From: Pseudobutyrivibrio sp. YE44
GTDB lineage: Bacteria; Bacillota; Clostridia; Lachnospirales; Lachnospiraceae
Reading direction: 5' to 3'
NCBI RefSeq assembly: GCF_900104335.1
Contig: NZ_FMXT01000002.1
Location: forward strand, 372,001 to 436,000
Length of the DNA stretch: 64,000 bases
Program-made: the position numbers and the translations under genes
Notes under the pieces: generated by a model
What the model was told of the DNA's origin: nothing
Seen by the model: only the letters and a program-made list of their open reading frames with translations
Database searches by the model: none
Shown: positions 23,525 to 31,898 of the stretch, piece after piece
Position numbering within the stretch: the stretch's first letter is position 1
Layout: every line of letters begins with the position of its first letter

Positions 23525-25066
23525 CTACCAGCACAGGGCGTCGTCGAAGTCTTCGAGGGATGGATCCAGGGGCTCTTCCTTGAGGATGGTGCGCATGTAG
23601 CGGTTGACCTCGGTGCGCATGTCACGACGAGTGCCATCTAGGGGTACCATAAGATTGTGGTTTACCCATATCCAGTGAATGCCACGCTTGCGGGCTTCTT
23701 CCTCGAAGAGGCCGTGGTAGCCAGCCATGGATTTGCAGCCAATGTGGACGTACATGATAACCATGTCTACGTTCATCTGCTCGCAGATTCTGAAGAGGTC
23801 TTCTACGCCTGTTTCGTAGCCTCCGTTGGAGCGGCTTCTCATAATCATGTTTTCGTAGAGGTAGCCAAGGTCTAAGAGGGCCTGTCGCTTGTCTGTGGTG
23901 CTGACCATCTCTGTGGATACGCAGCAAAGCATATCGTTGATAGGTACAATTCCCCAGCAGTTCATAAGCCAGTTAGGAAAGGCTGTGTAATAGGCAGCCT
24001 GTACCCCCCATAGAATGGCACGGTGTCTGTATTCCTTGCAAGCCATCTCCTTGTTGCGATAAGCCTTGGTGGCAAGGGCTGTGATTTTCTTGCTGGTCTC
24101 TAAGAATATTGGCGAACGACCGCCGGCAGCCATGTACTCACCATATCTGTAGAAGCCAAGGGTGGCTCCTAAAAGCTGTGGGTATGGAGACTTGTTGATT
24201 TCTAGCCACTCAAGAAACTCCTTGGTTTCCTGATTGAATCTGTCCATGTTTTCAAAAAGATAATCCCAGTCGTACTTTTCTCCAGTATTATCTTCTATAA
24301 ATCTGATTGCATTGTAAATTTCGTCAGCAGCATAATCCTGCACACTCTCCTGTCGATGACGGATAGGTGATGCCAGCTGGAAGGTAGGGATTCCCATGCT
24401 TCGAGCCATAAGGCCACCTCCCATAAGACTTCCGTCACAGGTGGTGTTGCACTGGATGGCACAGGCTCCAATCTTTGGTAAATCATCCTCTAAGGCAGCA
24501 CCAAGCTCTGCCGCAGGCATAGGACATACATCACCAGGTACACCATATTCCTGAGTCTTGTCTACGTAATGCATAACGCCATCCTGGCACATGAACGAGC
24601 TGGTGTAGATGGCTGGTACTTCGTAGCAAACCCACTTAAGATTTCTGAAGCCACCCATTAATGTGCTCATCATATTTTCATCGAAGACAACCATCTTTTT
24701 GCTGAGCTCGGTGTCATTTCCGATTTCTGGATCTGCCTTGAAAATCTCGGTGAGGGAGATGGTCATATCTATAATAATTAGACCTATTCCTTCGTGTGCT
24801 AGTCTTAGAGCTGTTCCTCTCAGGCCCTCTGTGTGTCGGTCCATAAAATCTGGCACTGCCAGATAATTGCTCATCCAACGATATCTGAAAAAGCCTTTGA
24901 AATTGTTGGGCTTCATCATAAATTTTGCAAGGGTGAAAAGATAATAAAGCCATCTGGTATAGTCATACCAAGTATCTCTAAAGCCTCGCCATTCTCGACG
25001 CCTGCGAGGTCGTTTTCCATTGTAGAGAGTGGTTCCTAATGGTTCACTTCCAAAAGCCTTACCCAT
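23525..25066 (-). CDS. 2-hydroxyacyl-CoA dehydratase family subunit, large
   Basis: A 513-residue protein of the HgdB/FldB/BcrC family (2-hydroxyacyl-CoA dehydratase D-component). Visible regions are CAIQCNTTCDGSLMGGGLMARSMGIPTFQL (about 200-230, with cluster-type Cys), YRHRAILWGVQAAYYTAFPNWLMNCWGIVP (about 345-375) and MVIMYVHIGCKSMAGYHGLFEEEARKRG (about 430-457). Such subunits bind [4Fe-4S] clusters and, after ATP-driven one-electron activation, remove water from a 2-hydroxyacyl-CoA or reduce difficult substrates. The start overlaps the stop of the partner gene by one base. No activator ATPase is present nearby. Confidence 0.85.
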   Translation of the reverse strand: MGKAFGSEPLGTTLYNGKRPRRRREWRGFRDTWYDYTRWLYYLFTLAKFMMKPNNFKGFFRYRWMSNYLAVPDFMDRHTEGLRGTALRLAHEGIGLIIIDMTISLTEIFKADPEIGNDTELSKKMVVFDENMMSTLMGGFRNLKWVCYEVPAIYTSSFMCQDGVMHYVDKTQEYGVPGDVCPMPAAELGAALEDDLPKIGACAIQCNTTCDGSLMGGGLMARSMGIPTFQLASPIRHRQESVQDYAADEIYNAIRFIEDNTGEKYDWDYLFENMDRFNQETKEFLEWLEINKSPYPQLLGATLGFYRYGEYMAAGGRSPIFLETSKKITALATKAYRNKEMACKEYRHRAILWGVQAAYYTAFPNWLMNCWGIVPINDMLCCVSTEMVSTTDKRQALLDLGYLYENMIMRSRSNGGYETGVEDLFRICEQMNVDMVIMYVHIGCKSMAGYHGLFEEEARKRGIHWIWVNHNLMVPLDGTRRDMRTEVNRYMRTILKEEPLDPSLEDFDDALCW

Positions 25067-26271
25067 TATGATATCCTCCCTTCTTTGTTTTTATCATTAA
25101 TCTTTTTGATTTCTACACGCTCAACAAACGCTTGGATTCGAGTGCGTAGCTGACCTGATGAACGAACTGCATAAGGTCTGTCCACTGATAAAACTGGATA
25201 GCCATATTCCTCGTCCATAATATGAAAGGCTGCTGCACGTTCGTAGCCCCAATAATCGCAGAACTTTATCTGTTCGTATATCAAGCCGTCAGCCTTATAT
25301 TCCTTTGCTAGCTGGTCAACATATTCCCTACGTTCAATAACCTTATCCTGATTGAAGAATCGAGGACACTTGCCCCACTCCAAGTATGTACGACAAATAG
25401 TAGTCAGGGCATCCTCATCATCCCTAAGGTTTATTTCCTGTCGTCCTGGTAAGGAGCCGAAGCAAAATCTGTCAGCAACAATTAATGCTCCACATTCCTC
25501 TGCCAACTGGATGAATTCTGGATCGTCAATTTCTGAGCCTACCATCACCGCTCTGATTCGATACTTATCTGCTGGGTCTGGCTCTCGTGTTTTAAGCTCC
25601 TCCAGAGTTTCTTCCAGCTTTTCTTTGATAAGATACTTAGGGCAAACATAGCTTGCCAAGCAAAAAACTGCAAACTCATAGCCTGTGATTCTAGGGGAAG
25701 CTTCCTTACGATAATCACCTATTGCTGAAATCAAACGACTGATTTCGTTTTGTTCTTCAACAGCTTTTCTAAGAGCTGTATCAGAAATATCGATTCCAAA
25801 GTGCTGCTGAAGTGGCTCTAGCACTCGAATACGCATCTGCTTCACATAGTGCTTCAAAGCAGTTTCATCAGACTTCATTGGCACATCTGCATAAGTCACG
25901 AAAAAAGTGTCTTTGTTAATAAGATGCTGATGCTCGATATTTTCCACGCAACGATTCATCTGGGCACAGGCATCTGGTGCCAGTATACAATCCAAGAAGT
26001 TGTAGCCTCCTTCGATGGCTCTCTCCAGATAGGCCCTGCAGGCCTCACATAAAGTGGAGCTCATATAATAGGTACCCATTTCAATGGAGCCTGTGCGAGG
26101 TGCACGAAGACGTGTAGAAAAACAGCCTGGCAGATTCAACAGTGGTTCTGGAATTTGGAAACAAACATGGCCTATAGCTATATTTCCATCCTCCTGCCCC
26201 TTTCTGCACAGGTCGTTATAAGAATCCTGTAATAGCTTTTCAAAATAATAAAGGTGCTTTAAATCTTTCAA
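25066..26271 (-). CDS. 2-hydroxyacyl-CoA dehydratase family subunit, small
   Basis: A 401-residue homologue of the same family: PGCFSTRLRAPRTGSIEMGTYYMSSTLCEACRAYLERA near the N-terminus, DCILAPDACAQMNRC (about 95-109), then VMVGSEIDDPEFIQLAEECGALIVADRFCFGSL (about 240-272) and GLIYEQIKFCDYWGYERAA near 340. The gene seems to start at TTG 26271, 9 nt after GGGGGA, since no in-frame ATG is available before conserved sequence. It forms a two-gene unit with the large subunit; substrate unknown. Confidence 0.85.
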   Translation of the reverse strand: MKDLKHLYYFEKLLQDSYNDLCRKGQEDGNIAIGHVCFQIPEPLLNLPGCFSTRLRAPRTGSIEMGTYYMSSTLCEACRAYLERAIEGGYNFLDCILAPDACAQMNRCVENIEHQHLINKDTFFVTYADVPMKSDETALKHYVKQMRIRVLEPLQQHFGIDISDTALRKAVEEQNEISRLISAIGDYRKEASPRITGYEFAVFCLASYVCPKYLIKEKLEETLEELKTREPDPADKYRIRAVMVGSEIDDPEFIQLAEECGALIVADRFCFGSLPGRQEINLRDDEDALTTICRTYLEWGKCPRFFNQDKVIERREYVDQLAKEYKADGLIYEQIKFCDYWGYERAAAFHIMDEEYGYPVLSVDRPYAVRSSGQLRTRIQAFVERVEIKKINDKNKEGRIS

Positions 26272-26481
26272 TTGAGTTTATCCCCCAATAATTCTATCTA
26301 TATAATGTGTTGTAAACAGCCTGATTTCGATTGCCGACAACATATTAATTGTAGCAATAATGTGCATAACAGACAATGTTATCTTTTAGTATAATTCCAT
26401 AAAGAATAACTAAATATAGTAATTCGACTACACACTATACACAAAATGTGCTATTATGACATAAATAGGGGGACGATGTAT

Positions 26482-27288
26482 ATGGTAATTAATGATATTC
26501 GTTTCAGAACTCACTTGAATTATCAAATTCAAGCTCAAAGTGAGGCTCTTAAAGAAGATAAACTTGATATTTCTGAGGTTCAGGATATAGATTTGCGCCG
26601 TTGTTATTTTGCTGATTTCAAGAAAGCAATGGAATATATTCGTGAACACAATCCTGACTATAGCTTCAGCGATTTTACAATCGAAGCCGTTAAGCCTGCT
26701 CCTGCAGATTTTTCCGAAGATAAAAAATACAATTTTGTGGAGCTTACAGACTACGCAAAGCACACAGCTATCACCATTGGAAATATGGCTCTTTTCAGTG
26801 AACTTCAAAAAATATCAAGCGCTGAGGAGAAATTTAACTATAAGGTCGCTTCTCATCACGAAAAAAAGGCTACCATCAAATCCTTCGAGGATTACAACAA
26901 CTACACCATTAAGCAGCAGCCAAACACCTTTGAAGAATTGGGAAGCTGTGTCATTGGCGGCGGCAATTTAGATCCTATAAAGCTGACAGCCACCTTCCAT
27001 GAAAGCAGCACTGACAATAAGCCTATTATTTCAATACGTGCTTTTTCACTCAGCAACAACACTTATCTTGATAACAGAGATATTGTAGATTTAGATAGTA
27101 TTTATAAGCCAAACGCTTCTCTTATGGAGACCTTTGCATACATGAGCTATGCAGATCACAAAAAGAATAAATTCAATTATTCCTTTGATAAGCTGCTTTT
27201 CAGCGGTTCTTACGAGGTAGATTCTTTAGATGATATGTACGAGCTTCACTACGATTTAAAGACCTTTGACTACTTGAATCAAAACTAG
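26482..27288 (+). CDS. Hypothetical protein
   Basis: A 268-residue soluble protein, acidic, without signal or TM segments. The ATG at 26482 sits 8 nt after GGGGGA; a nearer in-frame ATG at 26476 is too close to the site. Stretches such as SFEDYNNYTIKQQPNTFEELG and ETFAYMSYADHKKNKFNYSF look structured, but I recognise no family. Divergent from the dehydratase genes across a 210-bp spacer. Confidence 0.65.
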   Translation: MVINDIRFRTHLNYQIQAQSEALKEDKLDISEVQDIDLRRCYFADFKKAMEYIREHNPDYSFSDFTIEAVKPAPADFSEDKKYNFVELTDYAKHTAITIGNMALFSELQKISSAEEKFNYKVASHHEKKATIKSFEDYNNYTIKQQPNTFEELGSCVIGGGNLDPIKLTATFHESSTDNKPIISIRAFSLSNNTYLDNRDIVDLDSIYKPNASLMETFAYMSYADHKKNKFNYSFDKLLFSGSYEVDSLDDMYELHYDLKTFDYLNQN

Positions 27289-27421
27289 TGATGTGCAAAA
27301 TAATTATAATTTAATATTATTTTGCGAAAATTATGTCAATTATAACGATTGAACTTTTTGACCTTCCCTTGTATTATATGTAGCGTTGTTAAAAACGGTT
27401 AGCAAAAAGGAAGGTTACACA

Positions 27422-27625
27422 ATGCTTAATATTTTGATTCTTACAGTATTTTCAGCTGTTACATTATTTTTCGCTTATTACATTGCAAGCAGCGCTAGCT
27501 ATGCAAAGAGATCTGCAAAGCTCGACGATGCACATTGCCTCGTTCGTGCAGTTGGTGCTATTATCCTCAGCATCACAGTTATAGCTGCTCTTTGGATTGA
27601 AGCTGCTTTCTATTATTTTGTATAA
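27422..27625 (+). CDS. Small membrane protein
   Basis: A 67-residue protein with two helices (ILILTVFSAVTLFFAYYIA and AVGAIILSITVIAALWIEAAFYYF) joined by a short charged loop. Start at ATG 27422 after AAGGAAGG. No family recognised. Confidence 0.6.
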   Translation: MLNILILTVFSAVTLFFAYYIASSASYAKRSAKLDDAHCLVRAVGAIILSITVIAALWIEAAFYYFV

Positions 27626-27657
27626 GAAGTCATATTTTTCTATGTCTAGCTTTAGGC

Positions 27658-28782
27658 TTATTTCATCACAATAAGCTCGTAGTCACGAGTTCCAACTCCA
27701 ATTTTTTCTGCATGCTCAAGAGTCTCAGCCCACGAAACATTAGGATTACTGTTGTGCCAATGATCACCGTGGTCATGGAAGTGTTCCTTTGCCATATTGT
27801 CACCAAGCTGGCTGTTTCTGATTGGCTCGGCCTTTTGACAAAGGTCAACACAAGCCTGATCAAGAGCAACTGGATCAAAGGATGCAAGCATTCCTATATT
27901 TGGAAGGATAGGTGCATCGTTTTCACCATGGCAATCACAGTTTGGCGATACATCAGTAATAAGACTGATGTGGAATTGAGGTCTGCCAGACACAACTGCT
28001 GCTGTGTATTCAGCCATTTTTCTTCCAAGCATCTGAGGAGCATCACCATTATTGTTTTCAATAGCATCAAAAGCACAAGCGCCGATACAACGGCCACAGC
28101 CCTTACACTTTTCTGGGTCAATCCAAGCTTTTTTTCCTTCGTAGCTGATGGCATCTGAGCCACATTCCTTTGCACATCTCTTACAACCACGACACATATC
28201 GGTAATAACGTGAGGCTGTCCACTGTTGTGCTGCTGCATCTTTCCTGCACGACTGCCGCATCCCATTCCAATATTTTTAATAGCTCCACCAAAGCCAGCC
28301 TGTTCATGTCCCTTAAAATGACTGAGTGAAATGAAAATATCTGCATCCATTATGGCACGACCAATATAAGCCTCTTTGCAATACTCACCATTTGGAACAG
28401 GAACAATAATATCATCGGTGCCCCTAAGACCATCACCAATAAGGATTTGACAGCCTGTGGTAATTGTATTAAAGCCATTTATATTTGCACAATCCAAATG
28501 CTCTAAAGCATGCTTTCTGCTACCTGGATAAAGGGTATTACAGTCTGTTAAAAATGGAAGGCCTCCACATTCCTTTACCACATCAGCAACAGCCTTTGCA
28601 TAATTAGGTCTAAGATAAGCAAGATTTCCAAGCTCACCAAAATGCATTTTTATAGCGACAAATTTACCGTCCATATCTATAGTGCCAATGCCGGCCTGTC
28701 GAATAAGCTTCTGAAGCTTTGCAGGAAGACTCACACCAAGAACCGTTCTAAAGTCGGTAAAATATACCTTTGATTTTTCCAT
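27658..28782 (-). CDS. DUF362 protein with two 4Fe-4S ferredoxin motifs
   Basis: A 374-residue protein. The DUF362 part (residues 1-190) includes KMHFGELGNLAYLRPNY and LSHFKGHEQAGFGGAIKNIGMGC; it is followed by two cluster motifs CRGCKRCAKEC and CKGCGRCIGAC (about 195-240) and a C-terminal region with FDPVALDQACVDLC. DUF362 ferredoxins are common in anaerobes, mostly without known partner. The ATG at 28782 is chosen for AAAGGAG about 9 nt upstream. Confidence 0.88.
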   Translation of the reverse strand: MEKSKVYFTDFRTVLGVSLPAKLQKLIRQAGIGTIDMDGKFVAIKMHFGELGNLAYLRPNYAKAVADVVKECGGLPFLTDCNTLYPGSRKHALEHLDCANINGFNTITTGCQILIGDGLRGTDDIIVPVPNGEYCKEAYIGRAIMDADIFISLSHFKGHEQAGFGGAIKNIGMGCGSRAGKMQQHNSGQPHVITDMCRGCKRCAKECGSDAISYEGKKAWIDPEKCKGCGRCIGACAFDAIENNNGDAPQMLGRKMAEYTAAVVSGRPQFHISLITDVSPNCDCHGENDAPILPNIGMLASFDPVALDQACVDLCQKAEPIRNSQLGDNMAKEHFHDHGDHWHNSNPNVSWAETLEHAEKIGVGTRDYELIVMK

Positions 28783-28870
28783 TAGTATAGGCTCCTTTCC
28801 CATTACATTCTTTTCCTTCAACAAAATGATCTGCCAGAATCTTTTTTTCTTAATGGGGCTCTTCGCTCTC

Positions 28871-28906
28871 TGTCAGCAAGAATCTATGACTTCTTGCTGG
28901 CAGAAC
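28871..28906. repeat. Palindromic repeat TTCTTGCTGGCA family, copy 1
   Basis: TGTCAGCAAGAA and TTCTTGCTGGCA around TCTATGAC form a hairpin in the divergent spacer between the DUF362 and GH27 genes. Part of it, AATCTATGACTTCTTGCTGG, recurs as a direct repeat at 29078-29097. Confidence 0.6.
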
Positions 28907-29087
28907 AAGATACTCCCAACATAGATTTATAGACTTAGAATACAATAAAAGACATTGATTATCTACATTTTGACAGAAATAGGTAAAATATAAGCATTTA
29001 CACTAGTTTTCATAGTGTTAAAATCAGTAAAAATATACTATGGTTGCTTGCTAGCTGAGCAGGAAATCTCCATAAGAAATCTATGAC

Positions 29088-29127
29088 TTCTTGCTGGCAA
29101 TTCCTTGTTCTGCCAGCAAGAAGTCAT
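29088..29127. repeat. Palindromic repeat TTCTTGCTGGCA family, copy 2
   Basis: TTCTTGCTGGCA, an ATTCCTTGTTC loop, then TGCCAGCAAGAAG, ending 23 nt before the GH27 ATG. The same arm-loop-arm recurs with changes at 63033-63067. The rest of 28783-29149 holds nothing else visible. Confidence 0.6.
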
Positions 29128-29149
29128 AAAATTTAAGGAGCACTTATGT

Positions 29150-30529
29150 ATGAACAAGAATGATTTTGCAATAACTCCACCTATGGGTTGGAACAGCTAC
29201 GATTATTACGACACCACTGTCACTGAGGACCAGGTAAAAGCTAACGCGGATTTTATGGCCGCCAACCTTAAGAAATATGGCTACGAATACGTAGTTGTGG
29301 ATATTGAATGGTATTCAAATGATGCGGCCACACAACGAGACAGATTTCAATATATTCCGTTTGGAGATGATGAAATCGATGAATATGGAAGATTCATCCC
29401 AAGTCCCACAAGATTTCCTTCTTCAAAAAATGGTGCAGGCTTTAAGCCACTGGCCGACTACTGTCACAATCTAGGGCTTAAGTTTGGTATTCATATAATG
29501 AGGGGTATTCCTAGAACCGCAGCAGAACGTCATCTTCCAATCTATGGCTCTAAGTTTACAGCTAATCAGGCGGCTAACCCATCCAGCATATGTGGCTGGA
29601 ATCCAGATATGTACGGAGTCTGGGATGATGAAGCAGGCCAGGCCTACTATAATTCAATCATCAAACTTTATTCAGAATGGGGTGTTGATTTCATAAAGTG
29701 TGATGATATCTGTGATTCTTGGATGTACAAGCCAGAAGATTTTAGTGGTTGGTACGAAACAAGAATGCTTCATAAGGCTATTATGAATTCTGGGCGTGAA
29801 ATTGTTTTCAGCCTTTCACCAGGACCAGCCCATATAGACAAAGCCTTCCATTATCAGGAAAATGCAAATATGTGGCGCATCACTGATGATTTTTGGGATA
29901 AGTGGGAGTTGCTTAAGAATATGTTCTGGCGTTGTGAAATGTGGCAGGAGCATGTAAAGGCTGGAAACTTCCCTGACTGTGATATGCTTCCAATTGGAAA
30001 GGTAGGCGCGGGCTTTAACTCAACCCGTGAAAGCAACTTCACCTATGAAGAATGCAAGACGATGATGACTCTTTGGTGCATCTTCCGCTCACCACTAATG
30101 ATTGGCGGAGAGCTAACAATGATGTCAAAAGATAATCTCAGTCTACTTACAAATGAAAAACTACTCCAGTTTTTGGAGGATGGCTGGGTTCCATCTCAGA
30201 TAATGCGCGATGACAATCAGGCTATTTGGAAAACCGATAATAAAGCTACAGGAAAGAAGGCGGTGGCTTTCTTTAATCTTTCTGATAGTGAAAGGGTTAT
30301 AATATTGCATGATAATAATGGGGCGACTGTTGATAATCTCTTCACTGCTGCTGATAATTGCGAGAAAACTGTTAAATGCTACTTCACCGCATTTGATATT
30401 TGGTCATACGATGTTGGTAAACATTACACTGCTGTTGATATATGGTCAGGTGAGCCTGTTACTTTGGATTCGAATACAGAAATATGCTTAAAGCCTCATC
30501 AGGTAAAAGCATATGTCATTGAAAAATAG
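29150..30529 (+). CDS. GH27 alpha-galactosidase-type glycoside hydrolase
   Basis: A 459-residue glycoside hydrolase, family 27. TPPMGWNSYDYYDTTVTEDQ at residues 9-28 is the family's N-terminal signature; WGVDFIKCDDICDSW puts the likely nucleophile Asp at residue 185. No signal peptide, so it is probably cytosolic and acts on imported oligosaccharides. Length fits the catalytic barrel plus the small C-terminal beta domain. Alpha-galactosidase is the common activity, though beta-L-arabinopyranosidase occurs in the family. The ATG at 29150 follows AAGGAG. Confidence 0.88.
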   Translation: MNKNDFAITPPMGWNSYDYYDTTVTEDQVKANADFMAANLKKYGYEYVVVDIEWYSNDAATQRDRFQYIPFGDDEIDEYGRFIPSPTRFPSSKNGAGFKPLADYCHNLGLKFGIHIMRGIPRTAAERHLPIYGSKFTANQAANPSSICGWNPDMYGVWDDEAGQAYYNSIIKLYSEWGVDFIKCDDICDSWMYKPEDFSGWYETRMLHKAIMNSGREIVFSLSPGPAHIDKAFHYQENANMWRITDDFWDKWELLKNMFWRCEMWQEHVKAGNFPDCDMLPIGKVGAGFNSTRESNFTYEECKTMMTLWCIFRSPLMIGGELTMMSKDNLSLLTNEKLLQFLEDGWVPSQIMRDDNQAIWKTDNKATGKKAVAFFNLSDSERVIILHDNNGATVDNLFTAADNCEKTVKCYFTAFDIWSYDVGKHYTAVDIWSGEPVTLDSNTEICLKPHQVKAYVIEK

Positions 30530-30640
30530 ATACTCTGGCTGATTCTATAAACAATCTGTAGAGGATTCTATAGCAGATTCTGTGAATACATTTATAAAAG
30601 ATGCATTCTAGGTGAGATTTTTTTGTAAATTGGTCATGAT

Positions 30641-30900
30641 TACGGAATACAATGCGATTTTCTTCTAATTTTCCGTAGTCACTAAACATTGATAAGAGGC
30701 TGATTACGGAAAAAGCTGTATAAAATACTATTTTTTCCGTAGTCAAAATGCCAATCGAGACTTATTATCTTGTTGCCACTTACTGATATGCTTGTCTTCC
30801 TACGGAAAAAACATATCTATTTTGCTGCTGTTCCGTAATTGAACTTGATTTACCAATTTCGACTACGGAAAAACTTAGTCATAATCAAGTTTTTTCCGTA
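30641..30900. repeat. Array of eight alternately inverted TACGGAAAA sites
   Basis: TACGGA(AAAA) and its complement occur at 30641 (+), about 30669 (-), 30704 (+), 30731 (-), 30801 (+), 30831 (-), 30863 (+) and 30890 (-). Orientation alternates without exception. Steps are near 30 bp (28-35) apart from a single gap of 70. Several are followed by GTC or preceded by GA. It lies in the 0.9-kb spacer between the GH27 and hsp20 genes; no ORF there is convincing. Confidence 0.7.
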
Positions 30901-30942
30901 TAAGCACGCAATTTACCAAAAATCACTAGTACAACACAGAGA

Positions 30943-31131
30943 TTTTAACCTTACATAACTTCAAATAAAATACAGCAGTTCTAAACTTACAGTACTTCAA
31001 AAAACATAAAATGCAGCAGTTCTAAACTTACAGTACTTCAAAAACCATGAAATACAGCAGTTTTAGCTTTACAATACTTCAGGAATCTTAAAATACATAG
31101 GCTTTACAGCTTCATGAAACATAAAATAAAG
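30943..31131. repeat. 41-bp tandem repeat, four to five units
   Basis: Units at 30943-30978 (short), 30979-31019, 31020-31060, 31061-31101 and a partial fifth from 31102. The two central units differ at about three positions; outer units are more diverged. Unit core: TTCTAAACTTACAGTACTTC, an A-rich stretch, then CAGCAG. No spacers, so not CRISPR. Confidence 0.8.
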
Positions 31132-31180
31132 GTCTTTTATCTGACAATTTATAAACTAAATATAAAATATTTATAAATTA

Positions 31181-31207
31181 TTAGCACTCGCTATTGACGA
31201 GTGCTAA
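31181..31207. promoter_or_regulatory. CIRCE element (HrcA operator)
   Basis: Perfect TTAGCACTC-N9-GAGTGCTAA, the consensus operator of the heat-shock repressor HrcA. It lies 220 bp upstream of the hsp20 ATG, with AT-rich promoter-like sequence around it. Confidence 0.95.
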
Positions 31208-31340
31208 TTTTAGGTATATAACGTAGTTACAACAAGGGAACAAATAAAAGCAAATGGTTCCTAAACCAACCTGACTGATAGGTGCAGTCAGAACCCCGGG
31301 ATATGTGTTATGAATATACAATAGAATATTCATAATGCTC

Positions 31341-31384
31341 AAGAAGTGCTCATTTGCAAAGCAAATACTTAAATGACACTTCTT
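31341..31384 (+). other. Hairpin in hsp20 5' leader
   Basis: Outer arms AAGAAGTG / CACTTCTT, with inner pairing options TCATTT/AAATGA or TTTGC/GCAAA that exclude each other in part. It lies 25 nt before the hsp20 ribosome binding site in a leader of about 200 nt. Confidence 0.5.
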
Positions 31385-31426
31385 CAAATCACAAGTTAAA
31401 GCTTTATATAAAAGGAGGAGTGACTT

Positions 31427-31867
31427 ATGTTAATGCCTAGTATTTTATCAAATGATTTTATGGATGATTTCTTTGGAGTACCACGTATGACAGGTTTTGG
31501 TCACAACTACGATAGAGATTTCTCTAGAATGATGACCACAGATGTCAAAGAAAACGACAATGGTTACACAGTAGATATGAACCTTCCAGGATTTGCAAAA
31601 GAAGATATTAAGGCTGAACTTAATGACGGCTATCTCACCATCAAAGCTGAGACAAATCAAAACAATGATGAGAAGGATGAGGATGGCAAGTACATCCGCC
31701 GTGAACGTTACACAGGCTCTTGCTCAAGAAGCTTCTATGTAGGCGATGCTGTAACACAGGAAGATATTCATGCAGCCTTTAAGGACGGCGTGCTAACACT
31801 TAGCATCCCTAAGAAAGAAGCAATTCCTCAGAAGGAAGAAACCAAGTATATAGCTATCGAAGGATAA
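31427..31867 (+). CDS. hsp20: Hsp20 small heat-shock protein
   Basis: A 146-residue alpha-crystallin family chaperone. The core domain begins near residue 40 (MTTDVKENDNGYTVDMNLPGFAKEDIKAEL) and contains GVLTLSIPKK near 122-131, the typical G-x-L signature, with a short tail. It binds unfolding proteins without ATP in the cytosol. A CIRCE element in its upstream region indicates HrcA control. AAAGGAGGA precedes the start. Confidence 0.95.
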   Translation: MLMPSILSNDFMDDFFGVPRMTGFGHNYDRDFSRMMTTDVKENDNGYTVDMNLPGFAKEDIKAELNDGYLTIKAETNQNNDEKDEDGKYIRRERYTGSCSRSFYVGDAVTQEDIHAAFKDGVLTLSIPKKEAIPQKEETKYIAIEG

Positions 31868-31872
31868 GGAGA

Positions 31873-31898
31873 AAGGCGCCGCAAGGCGCCTTTTTTTT
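31873..31898 (+). terminator. hsp20 terminator
   Basis: AAGGCGCC-GCAA-GGCGCC followed by eight T on the plus strand. It also lies after the thiC stop codon on the other strand and may serve both. Confidence 0.9.

Noticed and set aside
24663-25039. Antisense ORFs over the dehydratase subunit gene
   Set aside because: Shadows of a strongly conserved coding frame.
30943-31131. CRISPR array
   Set aside because: Units follow each other directly with no spacers, and no cas genes are present.
31448-31660. Minus-strand ORF over hsp20
   Set aside because: Antisense shadow of the alpha-crystallin domain.
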